Assembly: GCA_016184235.1 (NCBI GenBank)
Contig: JACPDC010000100.1
Span: 1 to 12,055, forward strand
DNA length: 12,055 bases
Reading direction: 5' to 3'
From: Deltaproteobacteria bacterium
GTDB taxonomy: Bacteria; Desulfobacterota; Binatia; UBA9968
Numbering within the stretch: position 1 is the stretch's first letter; each line of letters opens with the position of its first letter. The position numbers and the translations under genes were made by a program. This document shows, piece by piece, positions 1-7,039 of this stretch. Below the pieces are notes generated by a model that saw only the letters and a list, made by a program, of their open reading frames with translations, searched no databases and was not told where the DNA came from.

Positions 1-67
1 AAGATCCTGGCTTTTGCCAATCCAAAATCTAGACAGGATCGACCCCGAGCGAAAAGGGAGTGAAGAC

Positions 68-745
68 GTGGTCAAATTCAAATTGCAGGCGACTGGACGG
101 GAAGTGGACTTTGTCCCGCGGCGGATCATCATCGCCGGATATACCGGTCGCAACCAGGACGAAGTAAGATCCCATATCCGCGAGCTCGCGGCGCAGGGAA
201 TCCCGGCGCCCACGGAGATCCCCACCATCTTCCGCGCGACGCTGGACCGGCTGACCGTGGAGGGCGAAGTGGAGGTGCTCGGCGGCGCTGCCGCCGGAGA
301 GGCGGAAGCCGTGCTGCTCGTGAACGGCGACGATATCTGGGTCGCGGTCGGGAGCGACTACACGGACCGCGAGCTGGAAAAGATGAATATCGGCGCGGCC
401 AAGCAGATCTGCCCGAAACCGGTCTCTACGGAGGTCTGGAGGTACGCGGAGGTGCGCGACCGATGGGACAGCCTGGTCTTGAGGAGCTGGGTGGGCGAAT
501 CCGGCCGGGAAGAGCTGTATCAGGAAGGTCGCCTGTCGGCCTTGCTTTCCCCGGAGGATCTGCTGGGGACGCTGCGCGGACGATTGGGAGAGCTGGTGGA
601 CGGGGCAGTCATCTTCACCGGGACGATTCCCTTGATCGGCGGCCGCTTCGCGCCCCGGCCGTATTTCGAGACTGAGCTTGTCGATGAGTCGGCGGGTCGC
701 TCGCTGCGTTGCGCCTACCGGGCGCGCCGGGTGGACGGGTCATGA
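68..745 (+). CDS. DUF2848 family protein
   Basis: This is a 225-residue soluble protein of the DUF2848 family, whose biochemical role is not established; the family is usually considered distantly related to fumarylacetoacetate-hydrolase-like folds. What I recognise is the N-terminal RRIIIAGYTGRNQDEVRSHI block (about residues 18-37), the central VGSDYTDRELE motif (94-104), KQICPKPVS (112-120) and the C-terminal GTIP segment. The frame stays open upstream to a TTG at 14. I prefer GTG at 68 because an AAGGGAGTGA ribosome-binding site lies just before it (about 54-63) and because the upstream residues do not look like the family. No signal peptide or membrane segment is visible. The next gene, a cupin, follows after about 55 bp on the same strand. 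Family confidence is good; function is unknown. Confidence 0.8.
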   Translation: MVKFKLQATGREVDFVPRRIIIAGYTGRNQDEVRSHIRELAAQGIPAPTEIPTIFRATLDRLTVEGEVEVLGGAAAGEAEAVLLVNGDDIWVAVGSDYTDRELEKMNIGAAKQICPKPVSTEVWRYAEVRDRWDSLVLRSWVGESGREELYQEGRLSALLSPEDLLGTLRGRLGELVDGAVIFTGTIPLIGGRFAPRPYFETELVDESAGRSLRCAYRARRVDGS

Positions 746-801
746 AGATTTTTTCCATCGTGTCATGATCTTTTGTCGGATTTACAGGAGGGATGGAACG
801 G

Positions 802-1149
802 ATGATCAAGGAAGAACTGGAGTTTTTTGATGTCACCGCCAGGCCGTGGCGGGCCCTCGCCGGCAGCAAATGCGCGGGACTACGCGAGCGCATATTGAGC
901 GGCGACCCTAACACCGGCGACTACACGCGGATTTTACGGTTCGATCCGGGCTGTGATACCACGCCGAACGGGGTGTTGGCCCACGACTTCTGGGAGGAAG
1001 TCTATATCGTAGAGGGCAGCATCATCGACCTCACGCTGAATAAAGAGTTCCAGGCAGGGCAGTACGCCTGCCGTCCGCCGGGAATGCCGCACGGCCCCTG
1101 GAAATCACCGAACGGCTGCACGACCTTCGAGGTGCGCTACACGAAGTAG
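802..1149 (+). CDS. Small cupin-domain protein
   Basis: This encodes a single-domain cupin of 115 residues. Cupin motif 1 is seen around H61-D-F-W-E-E-V-Y-I-V-E-G72, with H61 and E65/E66 as likely metal ligands. Motif 2 is G86-Q-Y-A-C-R-P-P-G-M-P-H97-G-P. The spacing resembles ChrR/acetylacetone-dioxygenase-like small cupins, but the sequence alone does not identify a substrate. An ATG at 793 is also in frame, but the AGGAGGG at 786-792 touches it directly, leaving no spacer. From ATG 802 the same Shine-Dalgarno sits about 9-10 nt away, so I chose 802. The gene ends with tandem TAG codons. It is co-directional with the DUF2848 gene and may be cotranscribed; both are convergent with the DUF3105 gene. 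Confidence 0.8.
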   Translation: MIKEELEFFDVTARPWRALAGSKCAGLRERILSGDPNTGDYTRILRFDPGCDTTPNGVLAHDFWEEVYIVEGSIIDLTLNKEFQAGQYACRPPGMPHGPWKSPNGCTTFEVRYTK

Positions 1150-1176
1150 TAGCCGGGTCAGCTGGGCTAAGAGCAA

Positions 1177-1230
1177 GTTCAAAACGTTCAAAACGATTTC
1201 AACGATTTGAACTACTTGAACGACTTGAAC
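1177..1230. repeat. Nonamer repeat element A (six 9-nt units, inverted halves)
   Basis: Six consecutive 9-nt units fill 1177-1230 without gaps. The first two are both GTTCAAAAC and the last four follow a G/T-A-N-T-T-N-A-A-C pattern such as GACTTGAAC. Read on the opposite strand, the last units become GTTCAAGTC-like, so the left and right halves form an imperfect inverted repeat able to fold as a hairpin on either strand. The element lies between the convergent cupin and DUF3105 genes and ends 4 nt from the latter's stop codon. A bidirectional terminator role is possible but there is no clean GC-rich stem plus U-tract. Confidence 0.8.
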
Positions 1231-1234
1231 GTTA

Positions 1235-1837
1235 TTATTTCGCCGGGTGGTGGTCGATGTTGATGTAGCTGTCGATGAACTTTACGACCCTTGCCTCATC
1301 GAACTCGTTGAACTTGTCGATGCGCGACCAGGCCGTCAAGGCGATCTTGTGGCTGATTCCCGGATAAGGGGCCAGGATCGCATGATCGTACCGTCTGACG
1401 ATCTGCGCCAGCTTTTCCACCAGCGCGCGGCACTCCGGATTTGTTTGCGGGCAGTTGTATTGGACTGCAACCCCGCCGTCCTCCAGGTTGTGGACCTGAA
1501 GCTCTTTGGGGATAGGATTTTCGTGGATTCCCCAGCGCGCGATAGAGGGGGCGTGGGGTCCGGAGGTGGGCGGGTCGCTGTTGTACTGGGTCATCCCTAC
1601 CTCGAACGGCCCCAGATGGCGGTTCCCCAGGCTAGGCACGAACTCGCCGGGCGAGCCGCCTGTCCAGTTGCCGTAGGCCCAATAGCCGGCGCCGGCCAGA
1701 ATTACTAGCCCGACGAGACAAAGGAGCAATGTCCGGAGCTTGGCGGCCCGTTGCTGTTTTTCTTTCTCCTTCTGGCCCTCTTCTCTTTTTGCCTGGCGCT
1801 CGGCCTTGCGCCGCTCTTTTCGCGATAACGTTTCCAT
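1235..1837 (-). CDS. DUF3105 membrane-anchored protein
   Basis: This is a 200-residue protein with three parts. A highly charged, Lys/Glu/Arg-rich, probably coiled N-terminus spans residues 1-34. A single membrane helix spans about 35-56. An extracytoplasmic DUF3105 domain follows. Family hallmarks visible are YNSDPPTSGPH (85-95) and VHNLEDGGV (115-123), followed by an H-rich C-terminal region. Two Cys residues (C129 and C136) lie in the domain and could form a disulfide. The function of DUF3105 proteins is not known. The gene starts 12 bp after the stop of the GST-like gene and has only a weak ribosome-binding site, so translation probably depends on the upstream gene. It is the last gene of the minus-strand cluster; repeat element A follows immediately. 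Confidence 0.82.
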   Translation of the reverse strand: METLSRKERRKAERQAKREEGQKEKEKQQRAAKLRTLLLCLVGLVILAGAGYWAYGNWTGGSPGEFVPSLGNRHLGPFEVGMTQYNSDPPTSGPHAPSIARWGIHENPIPKELQVHNLEDGGVAVQYNCPQTNPECRALVEKLAQIVRRYDHAILAPYPGISHKIALTAWSRIDKFNEFDEARVVKFIDSYINIDHHPAK

Positions 1838-1849
1838 TTCTGGGCGCCG

Positions 1850-2410
1850 CTAAAGAGTCGAGCGCACCGCAGGGCGGGCGAGAAGGCGCTCCATCCAGCT
1901 TTTCAGATGGGGCGTGCTGTCGTTTACCGGCACGCCGTACCGCTGCTGGCGGGTAAAGAAGGGGATATAGGTAATATCAGCGAGGGAGTAGTCGCCGGCG
2001 ATGTAGGTCTGGCCCGCCATCTGTCTGTCCAGGGTCTTCAAATGCTCTTTAAGTTTTTCTCGCGCCTTCTCGGGGTCGCTTCCATGCACGACCTCGCTGC
2101 CCGCCGCCTGAAGCCGGCTGTTGCAGAAATCGATCCAGATTCTTGCCCGTGATCTTAGGCCCAGGTCTTTCGGCATGAGAGGAAGTTGGGGATATCTCTC
2201 TTCCAGGTATTCCCCAATGATCGCGGATTCATACACCACCACATTCCCGTCGACCAAGACAGGCACCTTCGCGTAAGGGTTGAGCTCGAGGAGATCTTTG
2301 GGCTTGTTCTTGAGATCGACCTCGACCAGCTCATACGGAATATTCTTCTCCGCCAGGACAATCCTTGTCCTGTGGGCATAGGGTCAGGTGTGACAGGAAA
2401 ACAGTTTCAT
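1850..2410 (-). CDS. GST-like protein with TGA-encoded selenocysteine (putative selenoprotein)
   Basis: Read from ATG 2410, the frame is open for 187 codons to TAG 1850 except for one TGA, codon 9 (2386-2384). The ATG has an excellent GGAGGT ribosome-binding site 6 nt upstream (2417-2422). The N-terminus reads MKLFSCHT-U-PYAHRTRIVLAEK, so the TGA stands where glutathione S-transferase/glutaredoxin relatives have the nucleophilic Cys of CPYA/CPYC. C6 and the TGA residue also form a CxxU pair. Downstream the protein is intact. It has a thioredoxin-fold domain with cis-Pro at P50 (KVPVL), a glutathione-binding E61-S62 pair, and an all-helical C-terminal domain with the SLAD capping motif near residue 143. 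A SECIS-like hairpin follows the TGA. Length (186 residues) is slightly short for a GST. It lies 33 bp after the permease gene. The alternative is a recent nonsense mutation of the Cys codon. The conserved Cys position plus the hairpin make selenocysteine more likely, but SelA/B/C/D cannot be checked here. Confidence 0.82.
2354..2386 (-). promoter_or_regulatory. Sec UGA codon and putative bacterial SECIS hairpin
   Basis: On the minus strand the TGA at 2386-2384 is followed, after 11 nt, by CAGGACAA (2372-2365), a GGA loop (2364-2362) and TTGTCCTG (2361-2354). The two arms are perfectly complementary over 8 bp. The loop begins 19 nt after the TGA, within the range known for bacterial SECIS elements, and starts with GG, matching the conserved loop guanine contacted by SelB. 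The last one or two A-U pairs next to the 3-nt loop may open to give a wider loop. CC/GG pairing below an internal mismatch could lengthen the stem. Folding was judged by eye, not computed. Confidence 0.75.
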
Positions 2411-2443
2411 AACAGCACCTCCAGAGTTTTCAGGTTTCTACCA

Positions 2444-3250
2444 CTATTTCCCCCTTTTCTCCAGCCGGTCCCTCAACCCGTCCCCGACGAGATTCAGCCC
2501 CAGCACCGTCAGCATGATAGCGAGACCGGGGAACGTGGTTAAGTGGGGCGCGACCAGGAGGAACTGTCTTCCCTCGTTCAGCATGGAGCCCCAGGAGGGC
2601 GTAGGGGGCTCAGCGCCCAGCCCTAGAAAGCTCAGGCTTCCTTCCGCGATAATTGCCGCCGCCACGCCGAAGGTTGCCTGAATCAGCAGGGCGGGGAGCA
2701 GATTCGGCAGCATGTGCACAAAGATCACCCGCCCCGGGCTGCCGCCAAGGGCCCGGGCGGCCTGGATGAATTCTCTCTCCCGGATCGCCAGTATCTCCGC
2801 CCGCACCAGCCGGGCGTAGCCGGTCCAGCCGATGAGACAGAGCGCCAGAATGACATGGTCCAGGCCGGGGCCCAAAACCGCCGTGAATGCTATCGCCAGA
2901 AGAATGCCCGGAAAGGCCATCAGGATATCGACGACACGCATGAGCAGATGGTCCAACCAACCGCCGAAGTAACCCGATAGGGAGCCGATCGTAATGCCGA
3001 TCAGCACGGAGAGCGCCACCGTGCTTGTCCCCACCAGGGCCGAGACGCGGGCGCCGTATAGAATCCGGCTCAGAATGTCCCGTCCCAGTTTGTCGGTTCC
3101 TAAAAGATGTTCTCCGGAGGAGGGGAGGAGGTCCTGCTCCAGGTTCTGCTCGGTCGGACTGTGGGGCGCGATCAGGGGCGCGAGCGCGGCCAGGCCGAGC
3201 AGCGCGGCGAGGATGATGACGCCGGCGCGCAGCGACAGTTTATCCCCCAT
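2444..3250 (-). CDS. ABC transporter permease, DppC/OppC family
   Basis: This is an inner-membrane permease subunit of a peptide/nickel-type ABC importer, 268 residues, a usual length. An N-terminal helix (about 8-28) is followed by the family segment HLLGTDKLGRDILSR (48-62). Five further hydrophobic helices and the cytoplasmic EAA loop around 152-175 (EREFIQAARALGGS) come next. The EAA loop would dock an ATPase subunit. The C-terminal region contains SLSFLGLG and PPTPSWGSML, typical of DppC. ATG 3250 lies inside the end of the DppB gene (11-bp overlap), with a GGTGAG-like ribosome-binding site, so the two permeases are translationally coupled. It is followed 33 bp later by the GST-like selenoprotein gene rather than by the expected DppD/DppF ATPase genes. 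The substrate cannot be assigned from sequence. Confidence 0.93.
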   Translation of the reverse strand: MGDKLSLRAGVIILAALLGLAALAPLIAPHSPTEQNLEQDLLPSSGEHLLGTDKLGRDILSRILYGARVSALVGTSTVALSVLIGITIGSLSGYFGGWLDHLLMRVVDILMAFPGILLAIAFTAVLGPGLDHVILALCLIGWTGYARLVRAEILAIREREFIQAARALGGSPGRVIFVHMLPNLLPALLIQATFGVAAAIIAEGSLSFLGLGAEPPTPSWGSMLNEGRQFLLVAPHLTTFPGLAIMLTVLGLNLVGDGLRDRLEKRGK

Positions 3251-4163
3251 AGCTCACCCGCGGATCCACCAGGCGATAGAGAACGTCGGTAAAGAGATTC
3301 ACCACGAGATAGGACGTGGAGATGACCAGGATGCACCCTTGAACCAGCGGATAGTCCCGGGTCTGGATCGCCTGGATGGTAAGGCGGCCGATCCCCGGCC
3401 AGGCGAAGATGGTCTCCGTAATGATAGAGCCCGCCAGCAGGGCGCCGAACTGGAGTCCCAGGATGGTAATGACAGGCAGAAGAGAATTGCGCAGCGCATG
3501 CTTCAGCCAAATTTTCCACTCGCTCACTCCCTTGGCGCGGGCGGTGCGGATGTAGTCTTCGTTGATGGCTTCCAGAAGGCTCGAGCGGATCATCCGGGTG
3601 AGAACGGAGGCCATGACCATGCCGAGTGTGAACGAGGGGAGGATGAGGTGTTGCGGCCCGCCCCGCCCGGCGACCGGCAGCCAGCCCAGCCCGATAGAGA
3701 AAACGATCATCAGAAGCGGACCCAGCCAGAAATTGGGCATGGCGAGACCCAGTAGCGAAAAAACGAGGGCGCCCCGGTCCGCCCAGCGGTTTTTCTTGAC
3801 CGCAGCCAGGACCCCCAGGGGAAAGGCGATGAGGAGCGCGACTCCCATGGCGCTGAGAGTAAGCTCGATCGTCGCCGGGAAGCGGCTGAAAATCAGCTCG
3901 GCGACGCCGCCCTGCTGGTAGAGAGAGCGGCCGAGATCGCCCTGGGCCAGGGCCCGGAGAAAACGGAGGTACTGCGTCCCGATGGGCAGATCCAGACCCA
4001 TAGCCCTGCGCAGTCCTTCTTTGTCCGCGCTGCTCACGGTCTCTCCCAGCATGACCTCGACCGGATCCCCGGGAATGAGATGGACGAGGAAAAAGACCAG
4101 CGTGAGAGAGCCCAGCAGAGTGGGAAAAAACAACAGCAGGCGCTGCAGCAGATAACGCTTCAC
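3240..4163 (-). CDS. ABC transporter permease, DppB/OppB family
   Basis: This is the second inner-membrane permease of the peptide-type importer. I start it at GTG 4163 (307 residues, MKRYLLQRLLLFFPTLLGS...). This gives the canonical DppB N-terminus and a GTGA overlap of 4 bp with the stop of the substrate-binding protein gene, a usual sign of translational coupling. The frame is open further up to 4277, but those extra 38 residues are hydrophilic, lie within the preceding gene and do not resemble the family. Family features include VHLIPGDPV (27-35), a periplasmic region after helix 1, the EAA loop EAINEDYIRTARAKGVSE (198-215) and ETIFAWPGIGRL (250-261). It should pair with the DppC-like protein as a heterodimeric channel. 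Confidence 0.93.
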   Translation of the reverse strand: MKRYLLQRLLLFFPTLLGSLTLVFFLVHLIPGDPVEVMLGETVSSADKEGLRRAMGLDLPIGTQYLRFLRALAQGDLGRSLYQQGGVAELIFSRFPATIELTLSAMGVALLIAFPLGVLAAVKKNRWADRGALVFSLLGLAMPNFWLGPLLMIVFSIGLGWLPVAGRGGPQHLILPSFTLGMVMASVLTRMIRSSLLEAINEDYIRTARAKGVSEWKIWLKHALRNSLLPVITILGLQFGALLAGSIITETIFAWPGIGRLTIQAIQTRDYPLVQGCILVISTSYLVVNLFTDVLYRLVDPRVSYGG

Positions 4164-5716
4164 GATGACCGGCCGGGTGAGAGAGAGGCCTTTTTCAGCG
4201 AGATCAGGTGGCCGTCCGGATAGGGAACGAAACCTTCGATGCCGGGCTTCATCACCACCACGTTCTTCACCCACCACAGGGGAATGATCGGGAGCTCGAG
4301 CGCGAGCGTCTTTTGCACCCGGCTGTATATCCGCCTTCGCTCTTCGAGATCGAGACGCCTCCTCCCCGACTCGAGCAACCGGTCGAGCTCGGCATTGCGA
4401 TAGCGGCCCCGGTTGTTGCCCTGGGGTGGAAAGCTCTCAGAATGGAAAAGAGAGAAATAGACGTCCGGGTCGATGGCGCCGACCCAGGCGAGCGAATAGA
4501 GGTGAAAATTCCCTTTGCGGATGTCGCCGTAGAAAGTGCCCCATTCGTAAGTGCGCACCTCCAGCTCGATTCCCACCCGGCCGAGCTGTTCCTTGAAGGC
4601 CTCGGCGATTCTCCGGCGCAGGTCCAGAGTCGTCGTCTTGTACGAGAGCTTGAAACGGGGCAACGGCCCGTCGCCGTCCGGGTCCGGAAAGCCCGCACTA
4701 TCCAGCAATGTCTTTGCCTGTTCCGGATCGTGCGGGAGGCCCGGCACAGAGGATTCGTAAGCCCAGTGCTCCGGTGAGAGCAGGCCGGTGGCGCGCGTGG
4801 CCAACCCCTTCAAGAGATGGCGGATGATCGCCTCGCGATCGATGGCGTGCGCGATCGCCCGGCGCACCTCGCGGATTTTTAAAACCGGGTGATCCAGGTT
4901 TACGCCGAGGTACTGGAAGGTGGTCCCTTGATGCGTCGTTACCGAGGCATCGGTGTTGCCCTTGAGCCACGGCAGCATGTCCGGCTCGATGTCGTTCTGG
5001 ATAAAATCCACCGTGCCCTTCTTGAATTCGAGAGCGCGGACAATGGCGTCGGGAATGGTCCTGAAGACCAGCCCCGCAAGCGCGGGACGGCCTTGCCAGT
5101 AGGAGGGGTTCGCTTTCAAAACGACTCTTTCGCCCGGCGAAAGCTCCTCGACAGAGAAAGCCCCGGAGCCTATCAGCCCGGTTTCGCTTACGCTTCCCGG
5201 CGCGGGAGTGCCCGCGGGAACAATGCCCAGGGTGGCGCTCTCCGGGAAGGCGGCATAGGGCGCCCGCAGGCGGAAGCGAATCCCATAGGCGCCGACGGCC
5301 TCCACCGCCTTGACCGTCTGAAGCGGGCCCCGCCAGGGCGAGCGGCTGGCCGGATCGAGCGCGGATTCGTACGTGTATCGCACATCTTCCGCAGTCAGGG
5401 GTCTGCCGTCGTGGAAGGTGACGTTTTTCCTCAGGCGAAACAGGTAGGTGGTCGTGTCGACCAACTGCCAGCTTTCCGCAAGCTCCGGCTGGAAGCGCGA
5501 GTGCGCGTCGGGCCGCAGCAGCGAGTTAAATACCAGCGCCGAAACCCGGACAGAGTCGGCATCCGTGGCATAGCGAGGATCGAGATGGGTGGGATGGCTC
5601 TCCAGAGCGACGACCAGATAGCCGCGCGGTCGATCGGGCCGGGGGGAGGGGAGGCAGGCCGCCAAGGAGGCGCCCGCCCAGAGGAAGAGGAAGAGGGAGA
5701 GGGGCTTGAATTTCAT
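4160..5716 (-). CDS. Peptide-type ABC transporter substrate-binding lipoprotein (SBP_bac_5)
   Basis: This is the extracytoplasmic solute receptor for the adjacent permeases, 518 residues. It has a lipoprotein signal peptide with lipobox L18-A19-A20-C21, so mature protein should be lipid-anchored at C21. The SBP_bac_5 (DppA/OppA) fold is shown by LDPRYATDADSVR (45-57), PELAESW (77-83), the FHDGRPLTAEDVRYTYES segment (101-118), and GTVDFIQND and GTTFQYLGVN in the second lobe. Family members bind peptides, nickel chelates, glutathione or oligosaccharide-like ligands; the ligand cannot be named from sequence. It is first in the minus-strand cluster, with a putative promoter at 5741-5769 giving a leader of about 18 nt and a weak GGACGG ribosome-binding site just before the ATG. 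Its stop overlaps the next gene's GTG. Confidence 0.93.
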   Translation of the reverse strand: MKFKPLSLFLFLWAGASLAACLPSPRPDRPRGYLVVALESHPTHLDPRYATDADSVRVSALVFNSLLRPDAHSRFQPELAESWQLVDTTTYLFRLRKNVTFHDGRPLTAEDVRYTYESALDPASRSPWRGPLQTVKAVEAVGAYGIRFRLRAPYAAFPESATLGIVPAGTPAPGSVSETGLIGSGAFSVEELSPGERVVLKANPSYWQGRPALAGLVFRTIPDAIVRALEFKKGTVDFIQNDIEPDMLPWLKGNTDASVTTHQGTTFQYLGVNLDHPVLKIREVRRAIAHAIDREAIIRHLLKGLATRATGLLSPEHWAYESSVPGLPHDPEQAKTLLDSAGFPDPDGDGPLPRFKLSYKTTTLDLRRRIAEAFKEQLGRVGIELEVRTYEWGTFYGDIRKGNFHLYSLAWVGAIDPDVYFSLFHSESFPPQGNNRGRYRNAELDRLLESGRRRLDLEERRRIYSRVQKTLALELPIIPLWWVKNVVVMKPGIEGFVPYPDGHLISLKKASLSPGRSS

Positions 5717-5732
5717 CCGTCCGGAAGCATTT

Positions 5733-5762
5733 TTGACAGGAGAATAGCTTTTTTGCTACAAT
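5733..5762 (+). promoter_or_regulatory. Putative sigma70 promoter for the lytic transglycosylase gene
   Basis: A perfect TTGACA (5733-5738) and TACAAT (5757-5762) are separated by 18 nt. The predicted transcript start is near 5769. The -10 box covers the ATG at 5761, so that ATG cannot be in this transcript, which supports the start at 5785. A short perfect inverted repeat, TAGC-TTTTTT-GCTA (5745-5758), lies in the spacer and could be an operator. Confidence 0.6.
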
Positions 5763-5769
5763 GCGTCAA
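5741..5769 (-). promoter_or_regulatory. Putative sigma70 promoter for the transporter/GST cluster
   Basis: On the minus strand TTGACG (5769-5764) and TATTCT (5746-5741) are separated by 17 nt, close to the sigma70 consensus at optimal spacing. The predicted start near 5734 gives an 18-nt leader to ATG 5716. The promoter overlaps the opposing one at 5733-5762 almost completely. Confidence 0.55.
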
Positions 5770-5784
5770 TTTTTATCTCGTCCT

Positions 5785-7035
5785 ATGACTTTTCTTTCAC
5801 GCACCTTTGGCGCGCTGGCTCTTTCCCTGGCGGCGTCGTTTTTTACCCCTCTCGAAGGCGGGCCCGCCCGCGCCGATGAAAATCCGCTGCCGCTGCTTCC
5901 GGGGCTGGAGGAGGCGGTGGAGTTCTGGAAGGTCGTGTTTACCCGCTATGGCGCCTCGGAGGTGATATTTCACGACACCCTTCAACCTATGAAAATCTAC
6001 CAGGTGACGGAGGTGGGCGAGAACAACGCGCCGCGGCGCTGGCTCGAAAAAGAGCGGGAAAGGATAGGGCGGGAGCAGGGCCTTCCGGCAAATGAAAAAA
6101 GGGTGCGGTCGCAGCGGGGAGTCAAGGAACGCTTCGCCTCGGGCCTCAAGCTGTCGCGCAGGTACCTGGACCAGATGCAGCGGATCTTGCTCGAAGAGGG
6201 GCTGCCCCTGGAGCTTGCCTACCTGCCGTTGGTGGAATCGTCGTTCGATATCCGCGCCCGCTCCAGGGCGGGGGCTTTGGGGATGTGGCAGTTCATGTCC
6301 AGGACCGGGAGAAAGTACATGCGCGTCGGACCCTTGTTGGACGAGAGAAGAGACCCGCTGGAATCGACTAGGGCGGCGGCGCGCTTTTTGAAACAGAACC
6401 ATCAGGTCCTGGGCAACTGGCCGTTGGCGATTACCGCCTACAATCACGGCACAGAGGGCATCCTGCGGGCGATCGCCGCGGTCGGCTCCAGGGACCTCAT
6501 GGAGATCATCCGCCGCTATGAAAGTCCGTCCTTCGGGTTTGCCTCGAAGAGCTTTTACGCGGAGTTCCTTGCGGCAGTGGAGCTGGCAAAGAGGAGCGAG
6601 GAATTTTTTCCCAATATCGAGTACCAGCCGCCCTTCCCTTTGGAAGAGGTGGAGGTGGGGCGGCCGGTGGCCCTTGCCGCTCTATTGAAGCGGGCAAATA
6701 TAGAGCGCGCTCAGTTCCTGGAATGGAATCCGGCCTTGAGCCCCAGGATCCAAGACATCCCGAAAGGGTATCGGGTCAAGGTCCCCCCCGAGAAGCTGGA
6801 GCTGTTTCTTGCCGCGTACCAGCGATTGACCGATCCGCCTAGCAAGTCGGCCAAAGCGGTTTCCGTCGCCGAAGAGGGCGGCTCCTGGATCCGCCACCGG
6901 GTGGCGCCCGGGGAGACCCTCTCTCAAATAGCCAAAGCCTATCAAATCTCCGTCCATGAAATTCAGCAGGCCAACAGGCTCGCCAGCGCCCATCTCATTG
7001 CCGCCGGTCAGCACCTCAAGATCCCGAAACGCTGA
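5785..7035 (+). CDS. mltD: MltD-like lytic transglycosylase with LysM domain
   Basis: This is a periplasmic murein hydrolase that would cleave the MurNAc-GlcNAc bond non-hydrolytically to give 1,6-anhydromuropeptides. The 416-residue product has a signal peptide ending around ...GPARA/DEN. An SLT domain follows with LPLELAYLPLVESSFD, in which E151 is the expected catalytic acid, then SRAGALGMWQFM and the WPLAITAYNHG motif. A degenerate LysM-like stretch lies around 285-335 (VEVGRPVALAAL to GYRVKVPP). A clear C-terminal LysM (about 370-414, RHRVAPGETLSQIAKAYQIS) should bind peptidoglycan. The domain order matches MltD; there is no obvious lipobox, unlike E. coli MltD. An in-frame ATG at 5761 sits inside the -10 box, so I use ATG 5785, although no ribosome-binding site precedes it. 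It is followed by repeat element B and transcribed towards the heme genes. Confidence 0.9.
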   Translation: MTFLSRTFGALALSLAASFFTPLEGGPARADENPLPLLPGLEEAVEFWKVVFTRYGASEVIFHDTLQPMKIYQVTEVGENNAPRRWLEKERERIGREQGLPANEKRVRSQRGVKERFASGLKLSRRYLDQMQRILLEEGLPLELAYLPLVESSFDIRARSRAGALGMWQFMSRTGRKYMRVGPLLDERRDPLESTRAAARFLKQNHQVLGNWPLAITAYNHGTEGILRAIAAVGSRDLMEIIRRYESPSFGFASKSFYAEFLAAVELAKRSEEFFPNIEYQPPFPLEEVEVGRPVALAALLKRANIERAQFLEWNPALSPRIQDIPKGYRVKVPPEKLELFLAAYQRLTDPPSKSAKAVSVAEEGGSWIRHRVAPGETLSQIAKAYQISVHEIQQANRLASAHLIAAGQHLKIPKR

Positions 7036-7039
7036 TCTT

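Noticed and set aside
746..792. Terminator between the DUF2848 and cupin genes (T-rich runs near 750 and 770).
   Set aside because: There is no stable stem before either T-run, and the spacing to the cupin gene suggests cotranscription.
1850..2266. GST-like gene starting at the internal GTG 2266 as an N-terminally truncated protein.
   Set aside because: This start has no ribosome-binding site and removes the active-site half of the thioredoxin domain, whereas ATG 2410 has a strong one and gives the full fold through the TGA.
2155..2379. Frameshift as the explanation for the interrupted GST-like gene.
   Set aside because: The protein matches the family in the same frame on both sides of the TGA; the other frame gives an unrelated Ser/Arg-rich sequence.
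5761..5784. ATG 5761 as start of the lytic transglycosylase.
   Set aside because: It lies within the predicted -10 box (5757-5762), so it would be upstream of the transcript start; ATG 5785 gives a normal signal peptide.
4889..5788. Long + strand open frame of 299 codons opposite the substrate-binding protein gene.
   Set aside because: Its translation has no recognisable domain and it lies antisense to a clear family member; GC-rich coding DNA commonly gives such shadows.
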